DNA of 41,002 bases from a virus: positions 1 to 41,002 of IMG/VR virus record IMGVR_UViG_3300020469_000095. The stretch is one strand, 5' to 3'. Position 1 is the first letter of the stretch, and each line of letters opens with the position of its first letter. Below are positions 1 through 6,835 of the stretch, piece by piece. The translations under genes and the position numbers were made by a program. Below the pieces are notes generated by a model. It was not told where the DNA came from. It saw only the letters and a program-made list of their open reading frames with translations, and ran no database searches.

Positions 1-428
1 AATCCTGTATAAACATTAAACAAATGATTTTGATGAAATACTTTTCTATAATACGTATCATTTATACTTTCTTGTCGATATGTAATAGGATTTTGTGTAA
101 AATATAATTCTTGATCTTTGAATTTATTCCAGTCTATTTTATCTAAAAATAATACATCACTATCAACTACAATAGTTTCATCATACGGACTAAGATTAAA
201 TGCTTTCCAACGATTTTCAATTTTCCAGTCACTAGTACTTGCATCATCATGTTCTAGTATAATTACTTTATCAAACATAAAACTAGTTTTTTCATCAACT
301 TCGTTATCAGTTACTAATGTAAAATGTTTATTGCCACTTTGCATACCACTTAATGCACATAGATATGCTTGTTTTACATAGTTGTCTGTTTTATTATTTT
401 GTGCAAAAATTAATACACCCTGTTTCAT
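1..428 (-). CDS. Partial glycosyltransferase-like protein (5' part; 3' end outside window)
   Basis: The reading frame opens at an ATG at 428 and stays open for 142 codons to the window edge, so the C-terminus is missing. The start lies in an ATGA overlap with the stop of the preceding gene, which suggests translational coupling. The protein begins MKQGVLIFAQNN, has a YVKQA segment near residues 18-22, and shows LSPYDETIVVDSDV near residues 79-92. The D-x-D at 89-91 follows a hydrophobic strand, as in GT-A fold nucleotide-sugar transferases. The neighbouring protein has the same signposts in the same order (NN, YVKQA, LSPY, DTD), so the two are paralogues. The transferase role is inferred from the DxD context and general layout; the substrate is unknown. 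Sugar modification of phage DNA, virion protein or host surface are all possible. Confidence 0.7.
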   Translation of the reverse strand, partial: MKQGVLIFAQNNKTDNYVKQAYLCALSGMQSGNKHFTLVTDNEVDEKTSFMFDKVIILEHDDASTSDWKIENRWKAFNLSPYDETIVVDSDVLFLDKIDWNKFKDQELYFTQNPITYRQESINDTYYRKVFHQNHLFNVYTG

Positions 429-1216
429 AGTAATTCCTCTAAACTATACTTGTTCATTGCATGTACAGTCATTTGTTTTGTTTTAATTGGATTGTTGTCT
501 ATAATAAATGTAAGTTCATCGTTATTAATTTTATGTAAAATATCTTTATCAATAGTATAATATAACTTACTTGGCATTTTTCCTACTATATCACCTTTAG
601 CATGACCATTTAAAATATGTACAGCAATACTAAATGCAAAATCATTACGAAATGTTTGTTGTACTATCTGATATACCATTCGGTAATGTTTCCAATTCTC
701 TTCGATGTGTTTAATTAAATCAAAAAATATTTTGTTCTGTTTACATTTCGCAAAATATACACATGTAGCCCAATAAAAATCAATACTAGAATCACTAATT
801 TTATTAAATTGCCGATAGTCAAGATTTTGTCCTAAATGATATGCATCTTTATACATTAATAAAGGATTACTTTGTTCAAAACAATAGTTGTAAGAGTTGT
901 CGCATATGATTATATCAGTATCCAGCATTAATGTATACTCATAAGGACTAAGATCGTAACTTAATGCTCTAGCATTATTCTTAAATGTTAGATGTTTACC
1001 TACGTTTCCGTTGTTATACATCTTTTGGGTATAGTTTTGTGCAGTATCTAAATGTATGATATGTTCAAATGTACCATCGTTCTCAATGCTACAATCAGTA
1101 ATAACACTTGTAGGAAGATTAAGGTGTTTTTTTGCTCGTTCAGCAACCATAGAGGCTTGCTTTACGTAGTTTATATCTTCATTGTTAAATGCATGTACAA
1201 GTATGCCTTTAGACAT
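425..1216 (-). CDS. Glycosyltransferase-like protein, paralogue of the downstream gene
   Basis: This 263-aa protein starts at the ATG at 1216, with AGGA seven bases upstream. An in-frame TTG directly before it is a less likely start. The first bases overlap the end of the preceding 111-aa gene by 8 nt, and its stop overlaps the next start as ATGA. Features seen: an N-terminal strand (GILVHAFNN), YVKQA near residue 17, LSPYEYTLMLDTDIII near 89-104 with D-x-D at 99-101, and a Trp/aromatic-rich second half (FYWATCVYFAKC, ENWKHYRMVYQ). This layout fits a small GT-A-like nucleotide-sugar transferase, but no family was confirmed and no acceptor can be named. It probably belongs to an early or middle operon driven by the promoter at 1564-1592. 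Confidence 0.75.
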   Translation of the reverse strand: MSKGILVHAFNNEDINYVKQASMVAERAKKHLNLPTSVITDCSIENDGTFEHIIHLDTAQNYTQKMYNNGNVGKHLTFKNNARALSYDLSPYEYTLMLDTDIIICDNSYNYCFEQSNPLLMYKDAYHLGQNLDYRQFNKISDSSIDFYWATCVYFAKCKQNKIFFDLIKHIEENWKHYRMVYQIVQQTFRNDFAFSIAVHILNGHAKGDIVGKMPSKLYYTIDKDILHKINNDELTFIIDNNPIKTKQMTVHAMNKYSLEELL

Positions 1217-1544
1217 CAATTATTCCTTGTACCGTCCTTTGACTTTTTACTATTTTTTGATATTCACTATGGTATTTTTCAGTTGCATTTGTAAATGCTC
1301 TAGCAAGAACATTATAAAAATCTTCTTTATCTAATACTTCAATCGGAGTTTGATTGTTATCTATAAAAACGTCACACTTTACTGCTAGTATACTTGCAAC
1401 AAATTCTCTTGTAGCCGTGAATTGGCCACCACAATAATATACAGTACAATCTTTATTGTATGTTTCTTGTAAAACTCTTTTTTGATTTTTAAATGTTGTT
1501 ACGTAATCTGCATATTCTAATGCAGTTTTCAAACGTTGATCCAT
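1209..1544 (-). CDS. Small conserved-type hypothetical phage protein, 111 aa
   Basis: The start is the ATG at 1544, with a GGAGAG ribosome site three bases upstream. I do not recognise a functional family. The protein is mostly helical in character: MDQRLKTALEYADYVTTFKNQK at the N-terminus and a charged C-terminal helix with EKYHSEYQKIVKSQR. A cysteine-containing strand (CTVYYCGGQFTATREF) lies near residues 33-48. It is the first gene of a three-gene cluster that begins right after a consensus sigma70 promoter, and its end overlaps the next gene. Small helical proteins of this look occur near the structural genes of marine T4-like phages. Its position gives it to the glycosyltransferase-like cluster rather than to the late virion genes. 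Confidence 0.7.
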   Translation of the reverse strand: MDQRLKTALEYADYVTTFKNQKRVLQETYNKDCTVYYCGGQFTATREFVASILAVKCDVFIDNNQTPIEVLDKEDFYNVLARAFTNATEKYHSEYQKIVKSQRTVQGIIDV

Positions 1545-1563
1545 AATCTCTCCATATAGTAAT

Positions 1564-1592
1564 ATTATATGATAGATCTATGAGATTGTCAA
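1564..1592 (-). promoter_or_regulatory. Perfect-consensus sigma70 promoter
   Basis: On the minus strand TTGACA (1592-1587) is followed, after exactly 17 bases, by TATAAT (1569-1564). Both hexamers match the bacterial consensus. The start codon of the 111-aa gene is about 19 bases downstream of the -10 box. The promoter fits in the 51-nt gap after a virion gene and would give the last three genes early, host-polymerase-driven expression independent of the late block. Confidence 0.85.
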
Positions 1593-1595
1593 GTA

Positions 1596-2534
1596 TTAAC
1601 TGCCAGAAAAGTTAGATTGTATAGTTAAAGTTGGTGCCGCCACGTCTACATAAACACCACTTGCTCGTGTAAAGCCAATTGTAGTGGTTAAATTGCCTTG
1701 AACAAACTCGTCAACTGGGGCTACACCTTTTGCTGTGGAAGTATTACCTGTATCAGCCTCATTCATCCATATGCGGAATTCAATAGTCGAACTATTAATT
1801 TCTCTTATTCTAATATAATAGTTGTTATCAGAATATACACCTGTACCAGTTTTTCTAAACGCTTGCTGTTCACTTGAAGTAAGTTGAAAATTACCAATTG
1901 CACTACCTGTACCCGATCCTGATGTTGAAGTTGAGTTCCATGCAAAACTTACTGTGCCTGCGTTAGACAACATTGTTGACCAGTCGTTTGTTTTTGCTAC
2001 ATTTCCGCCAGATGCTGTACTTGCTAGGCTACTTGCAAAAGTAATTACTCCGCCAGCATTAAAAAAATGTCTTCTATGATTAGAATTACTAAATGTTGCT
2101 CTAAAGTATCCGTTTACATTTTCTCTCCATTGAGATGTAAATGTTAATGACGGGCCTGTTCCTGAAGTACTTTGTAATGGTGCTAATCTAAATCTGTTTG
2201 GACTTGATTCTAAAGTATTCATAGAGTTTTCATAATCAGCAAACCCTTTTTCTATGCCATCTGGATTGTCACTTGTTTCGTCAGCAATAAGATTTCCGAT
2301 AGTGATACTAGTAATAGTTCCTGCCGCTTGGTTAGTTTGGTGTCGATTAATAATGTCAATATCAGTTTTTAACTGATTAACGTGAGATGCTGTTACTAAA
2401 TCATTTACTGCTACTTGAGAACTTGCTGTAGTTTCTCCGTAACCTTCAGTATTTGCTCCAACGGCCAAGATGCTTTCAACTCTAGATTGTAGAGCGTTGT
2501 ATCTAGTTGCAGTAATAATATCACCGACGGCCAT
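1596..2534 (-). CDS. VrlC-like virion structural protein, copy 2
   Basis: This 312-aa protein resembles a class of structural proteins common in marine T4-like phages, some of which I recall being annotated as VrlC. It opens with MAVGDIITATRYN, then EGYGETTASSQV near residues 31-42, RFRLAP near 113-118, and RRHFFNAGG near 152-160. It ends with a beta-rich domain closing on a GVYVD-AAPT segment. All of these blocks recur in the next gene upstream, so the two are tandem paralogues. It is likely an exposed tail or fibre-associated component, with no enzymatic motif seen. The start ATG at 2534 has GGAG six bases upstream. Its precise location in the virion cannot be stated. Confidence 0.75.
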   Translation of the reverse strand: MAVGDIITATRYNALQSRVESILAVGANTEGYGETTASSQVAVNDLVTASHVNQLKTDIDIINRHQTNQAAGTITSITIGNLIADETSDNPDGIEKGFADYENSMNTLESSPNRFRLAPLQSTSGTGPSLTFTSQWRENVNGYFRATFSNSNHRRHFFNAGGVITFASSLASTASGGNVAKTNDWSTMLSNAGTVSFAWNSTSTSGSGTGSAIGNFQLTSSEQQAFRKTGTGVYSDNNYYIRIREINSSTIEFRIWMNEADTGNTSTAKGVAPVDEFVQGNLTTTIGFTRASGVYVDVAAPTLTIQSNFSGS

Positions 2535-2562
2535 TTATATCTCCTCGTTACTTTTAATTATC

Positions 2563-3471
2563 TTAAAGATTATTTGTAGCCGCAAATGCTGGTGCAGGAG
2601 TGTCAACGTATGATCCACTTGCTCTAACAAAGCCTATTTTTGCTTCTAGTAATCCTAAGACAGGTTCGTCAATTTTGTATCCGCCTGGATTATGATCATA
2701 AAATTGATATTTTACTTGTATGCTAGAACTATTGCTTGCTTTAGCAAAAAGAATATAATTGTTATTACCGTAAACTCCGGTTGCAGATTTTCTATATATC
2801 TCTTGATATGAAGTTGTTAAATCATAATTACCAATACTTTGAACTACACCTGTGCCTGTAGTTGTAGTTGAATCATGGTTTATACTAATAGTTCCAGCAT
2901 TGCTAAGAATTGAAGACCAATCTTGGCTTTTTGCTACACTGTCTCCTGATACTGGAGTTCCGCTTAAAGAACTAATAAATGTAAGAGATCCTCCTGCATT
3001 AAAAAAGTGTCTACGTGTATTGCTATCAGTAAAAGAAACATTAAACTCGCACTCGATTGGAGCAGTCCATTGATTTCTACGTTGAATAGTTTTAGCATTA
3101 TTAAGTGTACTGCTTTGTGCTGGTGCTAATCTAAATCTATTTCCGACTGTTTCGATAATACTAATAAAATCTTCGTAGTCTTTAAATCCTTCTTTAGTAT
3201 CTGCGCCGCTAGTATCTTCTGCTACTGTATCACCAATTTCTACTTCAGCAATTGAATTTGGTACTGATGCTGTTTGGTGTATATAAATTTTGTTTAAGTC
3301 AGTAAATAAAGCATTAACGTGTGTAGAGTTAATAATAATATTACTTGAAACCTGAGAACTAGTTGTTGTTTGACCATAGCCTTCGTTTCCAGATCCGTTG
3401 CCAAGGATTGCACTTACCCTACCTTGTGCATTATTGTATCTTGCGGCTGTAATTAAATCGCCAACTGCCAT
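2563..3471 (-). CDS. VrlC-like virion structural protein, copy 1
   Basis: This 302-aa protein begins MAVGDLITAARYNNAQGRV and carries EGYGQTTTSSQV, NRFRLAPAQSS, TRRHFFNAGGSLTF, DWSSILSNAGTI and a closing GSYVDTPAPAF segment. It matches its downstream neighbour block for block but has clearly diverged, most in the loops between blocks. The 28-nt gap between the two genes and their shared architecture point to an old tandem duplication. A perfect T4-type late promoter motif lies 32 nt before the start, so this pair is probably expressed late with the other virion genes. The function is structural by family resemblance; receptor contact or fibre attachment is possible but unproven. Confidence 0.78.
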   Translation of the reverse strand: MAVGDLITAARYNNAQGRVSAILGNGSGNEGYGQTTTSSQVSSNIIINSTHVNALFTDLNKIYIHQTASVPNSIAEVEIGDTVAEDTSGADTKEGFKDYEDFISIIETVGNRFRLAPAQSSTLNNAKTIQRRNQWTAPIECEFNVSFTDSNTRRHFFNAGGSLTFISSLSGTPVSGDSVAKSQDWSSILSNAGTISINHDSTTTTGTGVVQSIGNYDLTTSYQEIYRKSATGVYGNNNYILFAKASNSSSIQVKYQFYDHNPGGYKIDEPVLGLLEAKIGFVRASGSYVDTPAPAFAATNNL

Positions 3472-3503
3472 GCTCTACTTCCCTTATTATATACGTGTTT
3501 TAA

Positions 3504-3511
3504 TATTTATA
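3504..3511 (-). promoter_or_regulatory. T4-type late promoter TATAAATA
   Basis: The minus strand reads TATAAATA from 3511 to 3504, the exact T4 late-promoter -10 element recognised by polymerase carrying gp55. It lies 32 nt before the start of the first VrlC-like gene and overlaps the stop region of the preceding fibre gene. Confidence 0.8.
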
Positions 3512-4985
3512 CTTTTAAAACACACTCTATCAATTTTTCTTCGTCGGAAGTACTTGATTCTAAAGCAATTCCAACTAATCCTGTACTTGCAATAGTTGAA
3601 GCAACGCCGTCTTGCCATGCATAAACTGCTTGACCTTTTGACACTGGTCCTTTTACTCTTACAGGAACACGCCCTTTAAGACCAACTGCTTGACCTTCTG
3701 CTGTACTATTCATTAAGTATGCTGGTTCTGCTGATATAACTCCTATTGCATGATGACTTACACCGGCTGGCTTAACTTCTGCTTCGCCGCCTACTGCCAT
3801 TACTGTGCCAACTGGCCATTCTTGTGTAGTTGCATAAATTTCTGCCAAGTCTGCATACTGTGCTTGTGTTGCTGTTCCTCTAAAGAAGTTAGCATGTAAA
3901 TCGCCTGCACTATCACGTAATGCTGTTGTACTTGCAATAGCACTTGTATCGCCTGCATAATCTGCACTATTAAATCTAATTGCATCTGCACTAGATGCAT
4001 TACCTTGGAAATTATCTGCCCAAACATTTGACCATTTAGCAATACTTGTACCTAATGTATATGTGCTAGTTGATCCAGGATTAATACCTGTTGCTGTAAC
4101 ATTGGCACTATTAGTTTGTATACTGTTTGCATTACTTGTTTTAAATCTAATTATGTTATTTGTACCAACTTCGTTAGCAATAACACCTTGGTTACCATTT
4201 TCAATATAGATATGTAAATCGTTTTGGTCACCTACTGTAATACCTGCATCTGGAAATCTAACAATATCACTAAATTGAGTTGCTGATCCTGGCGAACTTT
4301 GTACAAACTCACTTGGTAGTTTTCCACCAAATCTTAATGCATTGCTTGATGTTCCCCAATAATAATGATTAGTTGACGTAACACCGTTTGTTGCATCTAT
4401 GGTGTTAACCATTGTTGTACCTTTTCTGATAACATCAAACCCTGTAATAGCATTTTCAGGATCAGTTGAATCAATAGTAAACTCTTGACCACTAGTTATA
4501 AAAATAATTTCGTCTTCGATTGTTGCGGCAATTACACTGTGATTAACATTGGCTGTATCACGTACTGTTTTACTTTGCATTTGTGTAAGACCGGTACCTG
4601 CACCTTGTGGACCAACTAATACAAATGATGTTCCGTTATATGTGTATAACTGACTGTTGCCTGAATCCCACCAAAAGTCACCTGCTGTTAAACCTACTGG
4701 CTGTGTGGTTGAAACTTCTGCGCCGCCTGTAGTTTTAAATTTAGTACCATCGTAGAATTTAATTTTACCATTTGTTGAATCGTGCCATATTTGACCACTA
4801 ACTGGTTTTGGTGGCTGTGATGTTCCACTAAATGATTCTAACAAAAACAAAAAGTTTTCGTTTTGTATTTCGCCGTAACCAGCGTAGTTCTTGCCAACAA
4901 ACGTTAAGTCTGTTGTAACATCAACGGTACCATCTTGTACTACTACAAGTGTTGCTCCGCTGTATTTGTTAATCGTATAAGCCAT
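3507..4985 (-). CDS. Tail fibre-like structural protein with C-terminal YADLAE-type domain
   Basis: This 492-aa protein has three parts. Residues 1 to about 130 form a module shared with the next two genes: MAYTINK, VGKNYAGYGEIQNENF, GQIWHDSTNGKIKFYDGTKF, AGDFWWD, QLYTYNGT. The middle is a low-complexity, Asn/Thr/Ser-rich beta region typical of fibre shafts, including a TLGTSIAKWSNVWADNFQGN segment. From about residue 375 comes QYADLAEIYATTQEWPVGTV, leading into a compact domain with GVISAEPAYLMN and LKGRVPVRVKGPVSKG. Such YADLAE-type ends close many phage fibre proteins, and some related fibre C-termini are intramolecular chaperones that cleave themselves. Whether this one does is not visible. 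A TAAATA-type late motif lies 24 nt before the start. Likely role: tail fibre or fibre-associated protein for host contact. Confidence 0.75.
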   Translation of the reverse strand: MAYTINKYSGATLVVVQDGTVDVTTDLTFVGKNYAGYGEIQNENFLFLLESFSGTSQPPKPVSGQIWHDSTNGKIKFYDGTKFKTTGGAEVSTTQPVGLTAGDFWWDSGNSQLYTYNGTSFVLVGPQGAGTGLTQMQSKTVRDTANVNHSVIAATIEDEIIFITSGQEFTIDSTDPENAITGFDVIRKGTTMVNTIDATNGVTSTNHYYWGTSSNALRFGGKLPSEFVQSSPGSATQFSDIVRFPDAGITVGDQNDLHIYIENGNQGVIANEVGTNNIIRFKTSNANSIQTNSANVTATGINPGSTSTYTLGTSIAKWSNVWADNFQGNASSADAIRFNSADYAGDTSAIASTTALRDSAGDLHANFFRGTATQAQYADLAEIYATTQEWPVGTVMAVGGEAEVKPAGVSHHAIGVISAEPAYLMNSTAEGQAVGLKGRVPVRVKGPVSKGQAVYAWQDGVASTIASTGLVGIALESSTSDEEKLIECVLKV

Positions 4986-5009
4986 GTTTCAACCCTTTAA
5001 TTATAACTA

Positions 5010-5017
5010 TATTTATC
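5010..5017 (-). promoter_or_regulatory. Probable late promoter GATAAATA
   Basis: The minus strand reads GATAAATA, one mismatch from the T4 late element, 24 nt before the start of the 492-aa fibre gene. Position and core agree with the other late-type motifs in this window. Confidence 0.55.
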
Positions 5018-6835
5018 TTACACACTAGATGTTAAGTTTTGACTAAATGCCCAACTTCCACTTGATGTGATGTATTCCTTCAACGCTCTAGTTACACTAA
5101 CTGTAACTGTACCTGTTGCCGCTGTAAATCCAATATCTTGCAATACTGATTCGTTTTCTACTCCAGCGGCATCTACCGCTATGAATGATTTAGTTGCTAC
5201 TGCCGCAACGTCAATACCTGTAACACTTGCGCCACCAAGTGTTGTACAGTGAATACGTGCAGTTGTACCGTTCGCAACAGTACCTGCTGGAACTAGATCA
5301 TTTAGAACTAATCCAATTTGTGTATCGTTTAATCCTGTAACATCCATACTAAACGAAATTGCAGATCCTGCAATTTGTTCATCTACATATACTTTACTTG
5401 CCGCGTCTGTATCTTGTGTAGGCTGTGCTATTCCTGCAATTTTACTGTTTGAAAAATTAACATCGCCGCCTGCTGACACTATTAATCCACTTGTACCTGA
5501 AATAGTACTACCATTTAAATTAATATTATCTACATCTAAAGATGTTAATGTGCCTACATTTGTAAGACTTGAATTTACAATACCAGTTCCTAGTGTATTA
5601 TTTGTAAGTACTGTTGTTCCTGCAACTTTATATTCGTTGCCTGTAGTTACATTAATATTTTCTGTAGTTGTCCAACTATTTGTTGCTTGTATCCAAGTCC
5701 ATTTTTTATCTGCACCTGTTACTCTTACAACCATTCCAGCATCATCAACACCTGCATCATTTAATAGAGTACTATCGTTTGTAATAGCAAGTTCAATTTG
5801 CTTATCTTCAACTCTTAAGTTACTAACATCAATACTTGCACTAGATCCTTCAACTAATAAGTTTCCTGTTACACGGATATCACCTGCAACATCTAATGTA
5901 TATTCTGGTGTGTTATCAAAAATACCTACACGTTTATTTGCCGCGTCTACGAATACAGCATCTACTTGCTGTGATCCAGCCGCAGTACTTGTTACTCTAA
6001 TTACATAATTCTCATCTAACTGCTGATTAGCAGTAACAAACGAATTACCAATTATGCTTTGTACTTGGTTAGCATTTGGTCCAATAGTAACACCTGCTGA
6101 GTTACTAACTGTAAGTGAACCTGTAACAACGTTATCTGATGTAGTACTTACAAAGTTATCTGCACCGACTTTTGTTCCGTCTGCTTTAATTAATGCTTTC
6201 GCGGCATCTGCTGTACCTTCAAAAAGAAAGTTTGTTTTATCAATAACATTAATACCTTTTTTGATATTACCTGTAATACCAGCGATTGTATATCCTACTG
6301 CTGGAGTAAATTCTACATTACTAATTACTGCGGCTCTTTCTGTTGTACCATTAGTGCCATTACCTAAATACAAACTAGCAAGTGTTCTACTTCTGTCCTG
6401 TGTATCTAATATACTTTCAATTCTAAATCCTGTTTCGCCCTGCCCTGCTTTGTATACTGGTCCTGCTAACGTTAAATCTGTGCCATCAAAAAAGTAAAGT
6501 TGATTATTTACATTATCTATCCATAAGTCACCAGCAACCATTCCTGGTTGTGTTTTTTGTACAAATGGTCCACCTACTGCTTTGAATACATTTCCCTCAT
6601 AAACTTTTAAACGTGCTTCGCCTGTATCCCACCATAATTGTCCAGCAATTGGATTAGTTGGTGAGTTAGTGTTACTAAAATTTTCAAGTAATTTAACAAA
6701 ATTTTCGTTGAATGCTTCACCGTATCCGGAATAGTTTCTACCAACTAATGTTAATGATGTACTGTTAATATCAACTGTACCGTCAATTAAATCTACTAGT
6801 AATGCACCATTTGTTTTGTTTATTTTATATGCCAT
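5018..6835 (-). CDS. Tail fibre-like structural protein, 605 aa
   Basis: The N-terminal 135 residues repeat the module of its neighbours: MAYKINKTNGALLVDLIDGT, VGRNYSGYGEAFNENFVKLL, GQLWWDTGEARLKVYEG, AGDLWIDNVNNQLYFFDGT. A long beta-rich shaft follows. It holds a YTLDVAGDIRVTGNLLVEG segment and then SNLRVEDKQIELAI, which ends in a KKWTWIQ motif common in marine phage fibres. Near residue 490 the segment AASKVYVDEQI looks like the short coiled coil that often trimerises fibre shafts, and the last 110 residues form a distinct beta domain (MDVTGLNDTQIG onward). The start ATG overlaps the stop of the gp12-like gene by one base, so translation is probably coupled. It is a likely fibre or fibre-like component; a receptor-binding role for its unique C-terminus is inference. 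Confidence 0.75.
   Translation of the reverse strand: MAYKINKTNGALLVDLIDGTVDINSTSLTLVGRNYSGYGEAFNENFVKLLENFSNTNSPTNPIAGQLWWDTGEARLKVYEGNVFKAVGGPFVQKTQPGMVAGDLWIDNVNNQLYFFDGTDLTLAGPVYKAGQGETGFRIESILDTQDRSRTLASLYLGNGTNGTTERAAVISNVEFTPAVGYTIAGITGNIKKGINVIDKTNFLFEGTADAAKALIKADGTKVGADNFVSTTSDNVVTGSLTVSNSAGVTIGPNANQVQSIIGNSFVTANQQLDENYVIRVTSTAAGSQQVDAVFVDAANKRVGIFDNTPEYTLDVAGDIRVTGNLLVEGSSASIDVSNLRVEDKQIELAITNDSTLLNDAGVDDAGMVVRVTGADKKWTWIQATNSWTTTENINVTTGNEYKVAGTTVLTNNTLGTGIVNSSLTNVGTLTSLDVDNINLNGSTISGTSGLIVSAGGDVNFSNSKIAGIAQPTQDTDAASKVYVDEQIAGSAISFSMDVTGLNDTQIGLVLNDLVPAGTVANGTTARIHCTTLGGASVTGIDVAAVATKSFIAVDAAGVENESVLQDIGFTAATGTVTVSVTRALKEYITSSGSWAFSQNLTSSV

Noticed and set aside
1217-1219. TTG as start of the 263-aa glycosyltransferase-like protein
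   Set aside because: The next codon is an ATG with AGGA seven bases upstream, which is the better start; the TTG adds only one residue.
2527-2534. TATAAATG at the start of the second VrlC-like gene as a late promoter
   Set aside because: It includes the start codon itself and differs from the late element at the last base; it is simply the spacer between ribosome site and ATG.
5550-6497. Long open plus-strand frames opposite the 605-aa fibre gene (about 150 codons each)
   Set aside because: They lie antisense to a well-supported fibre gene, have Ser/Thr/Val/Pro-rich composition expected from reading a beta-rich gene backwards, and lack coupling or ribosome sites.
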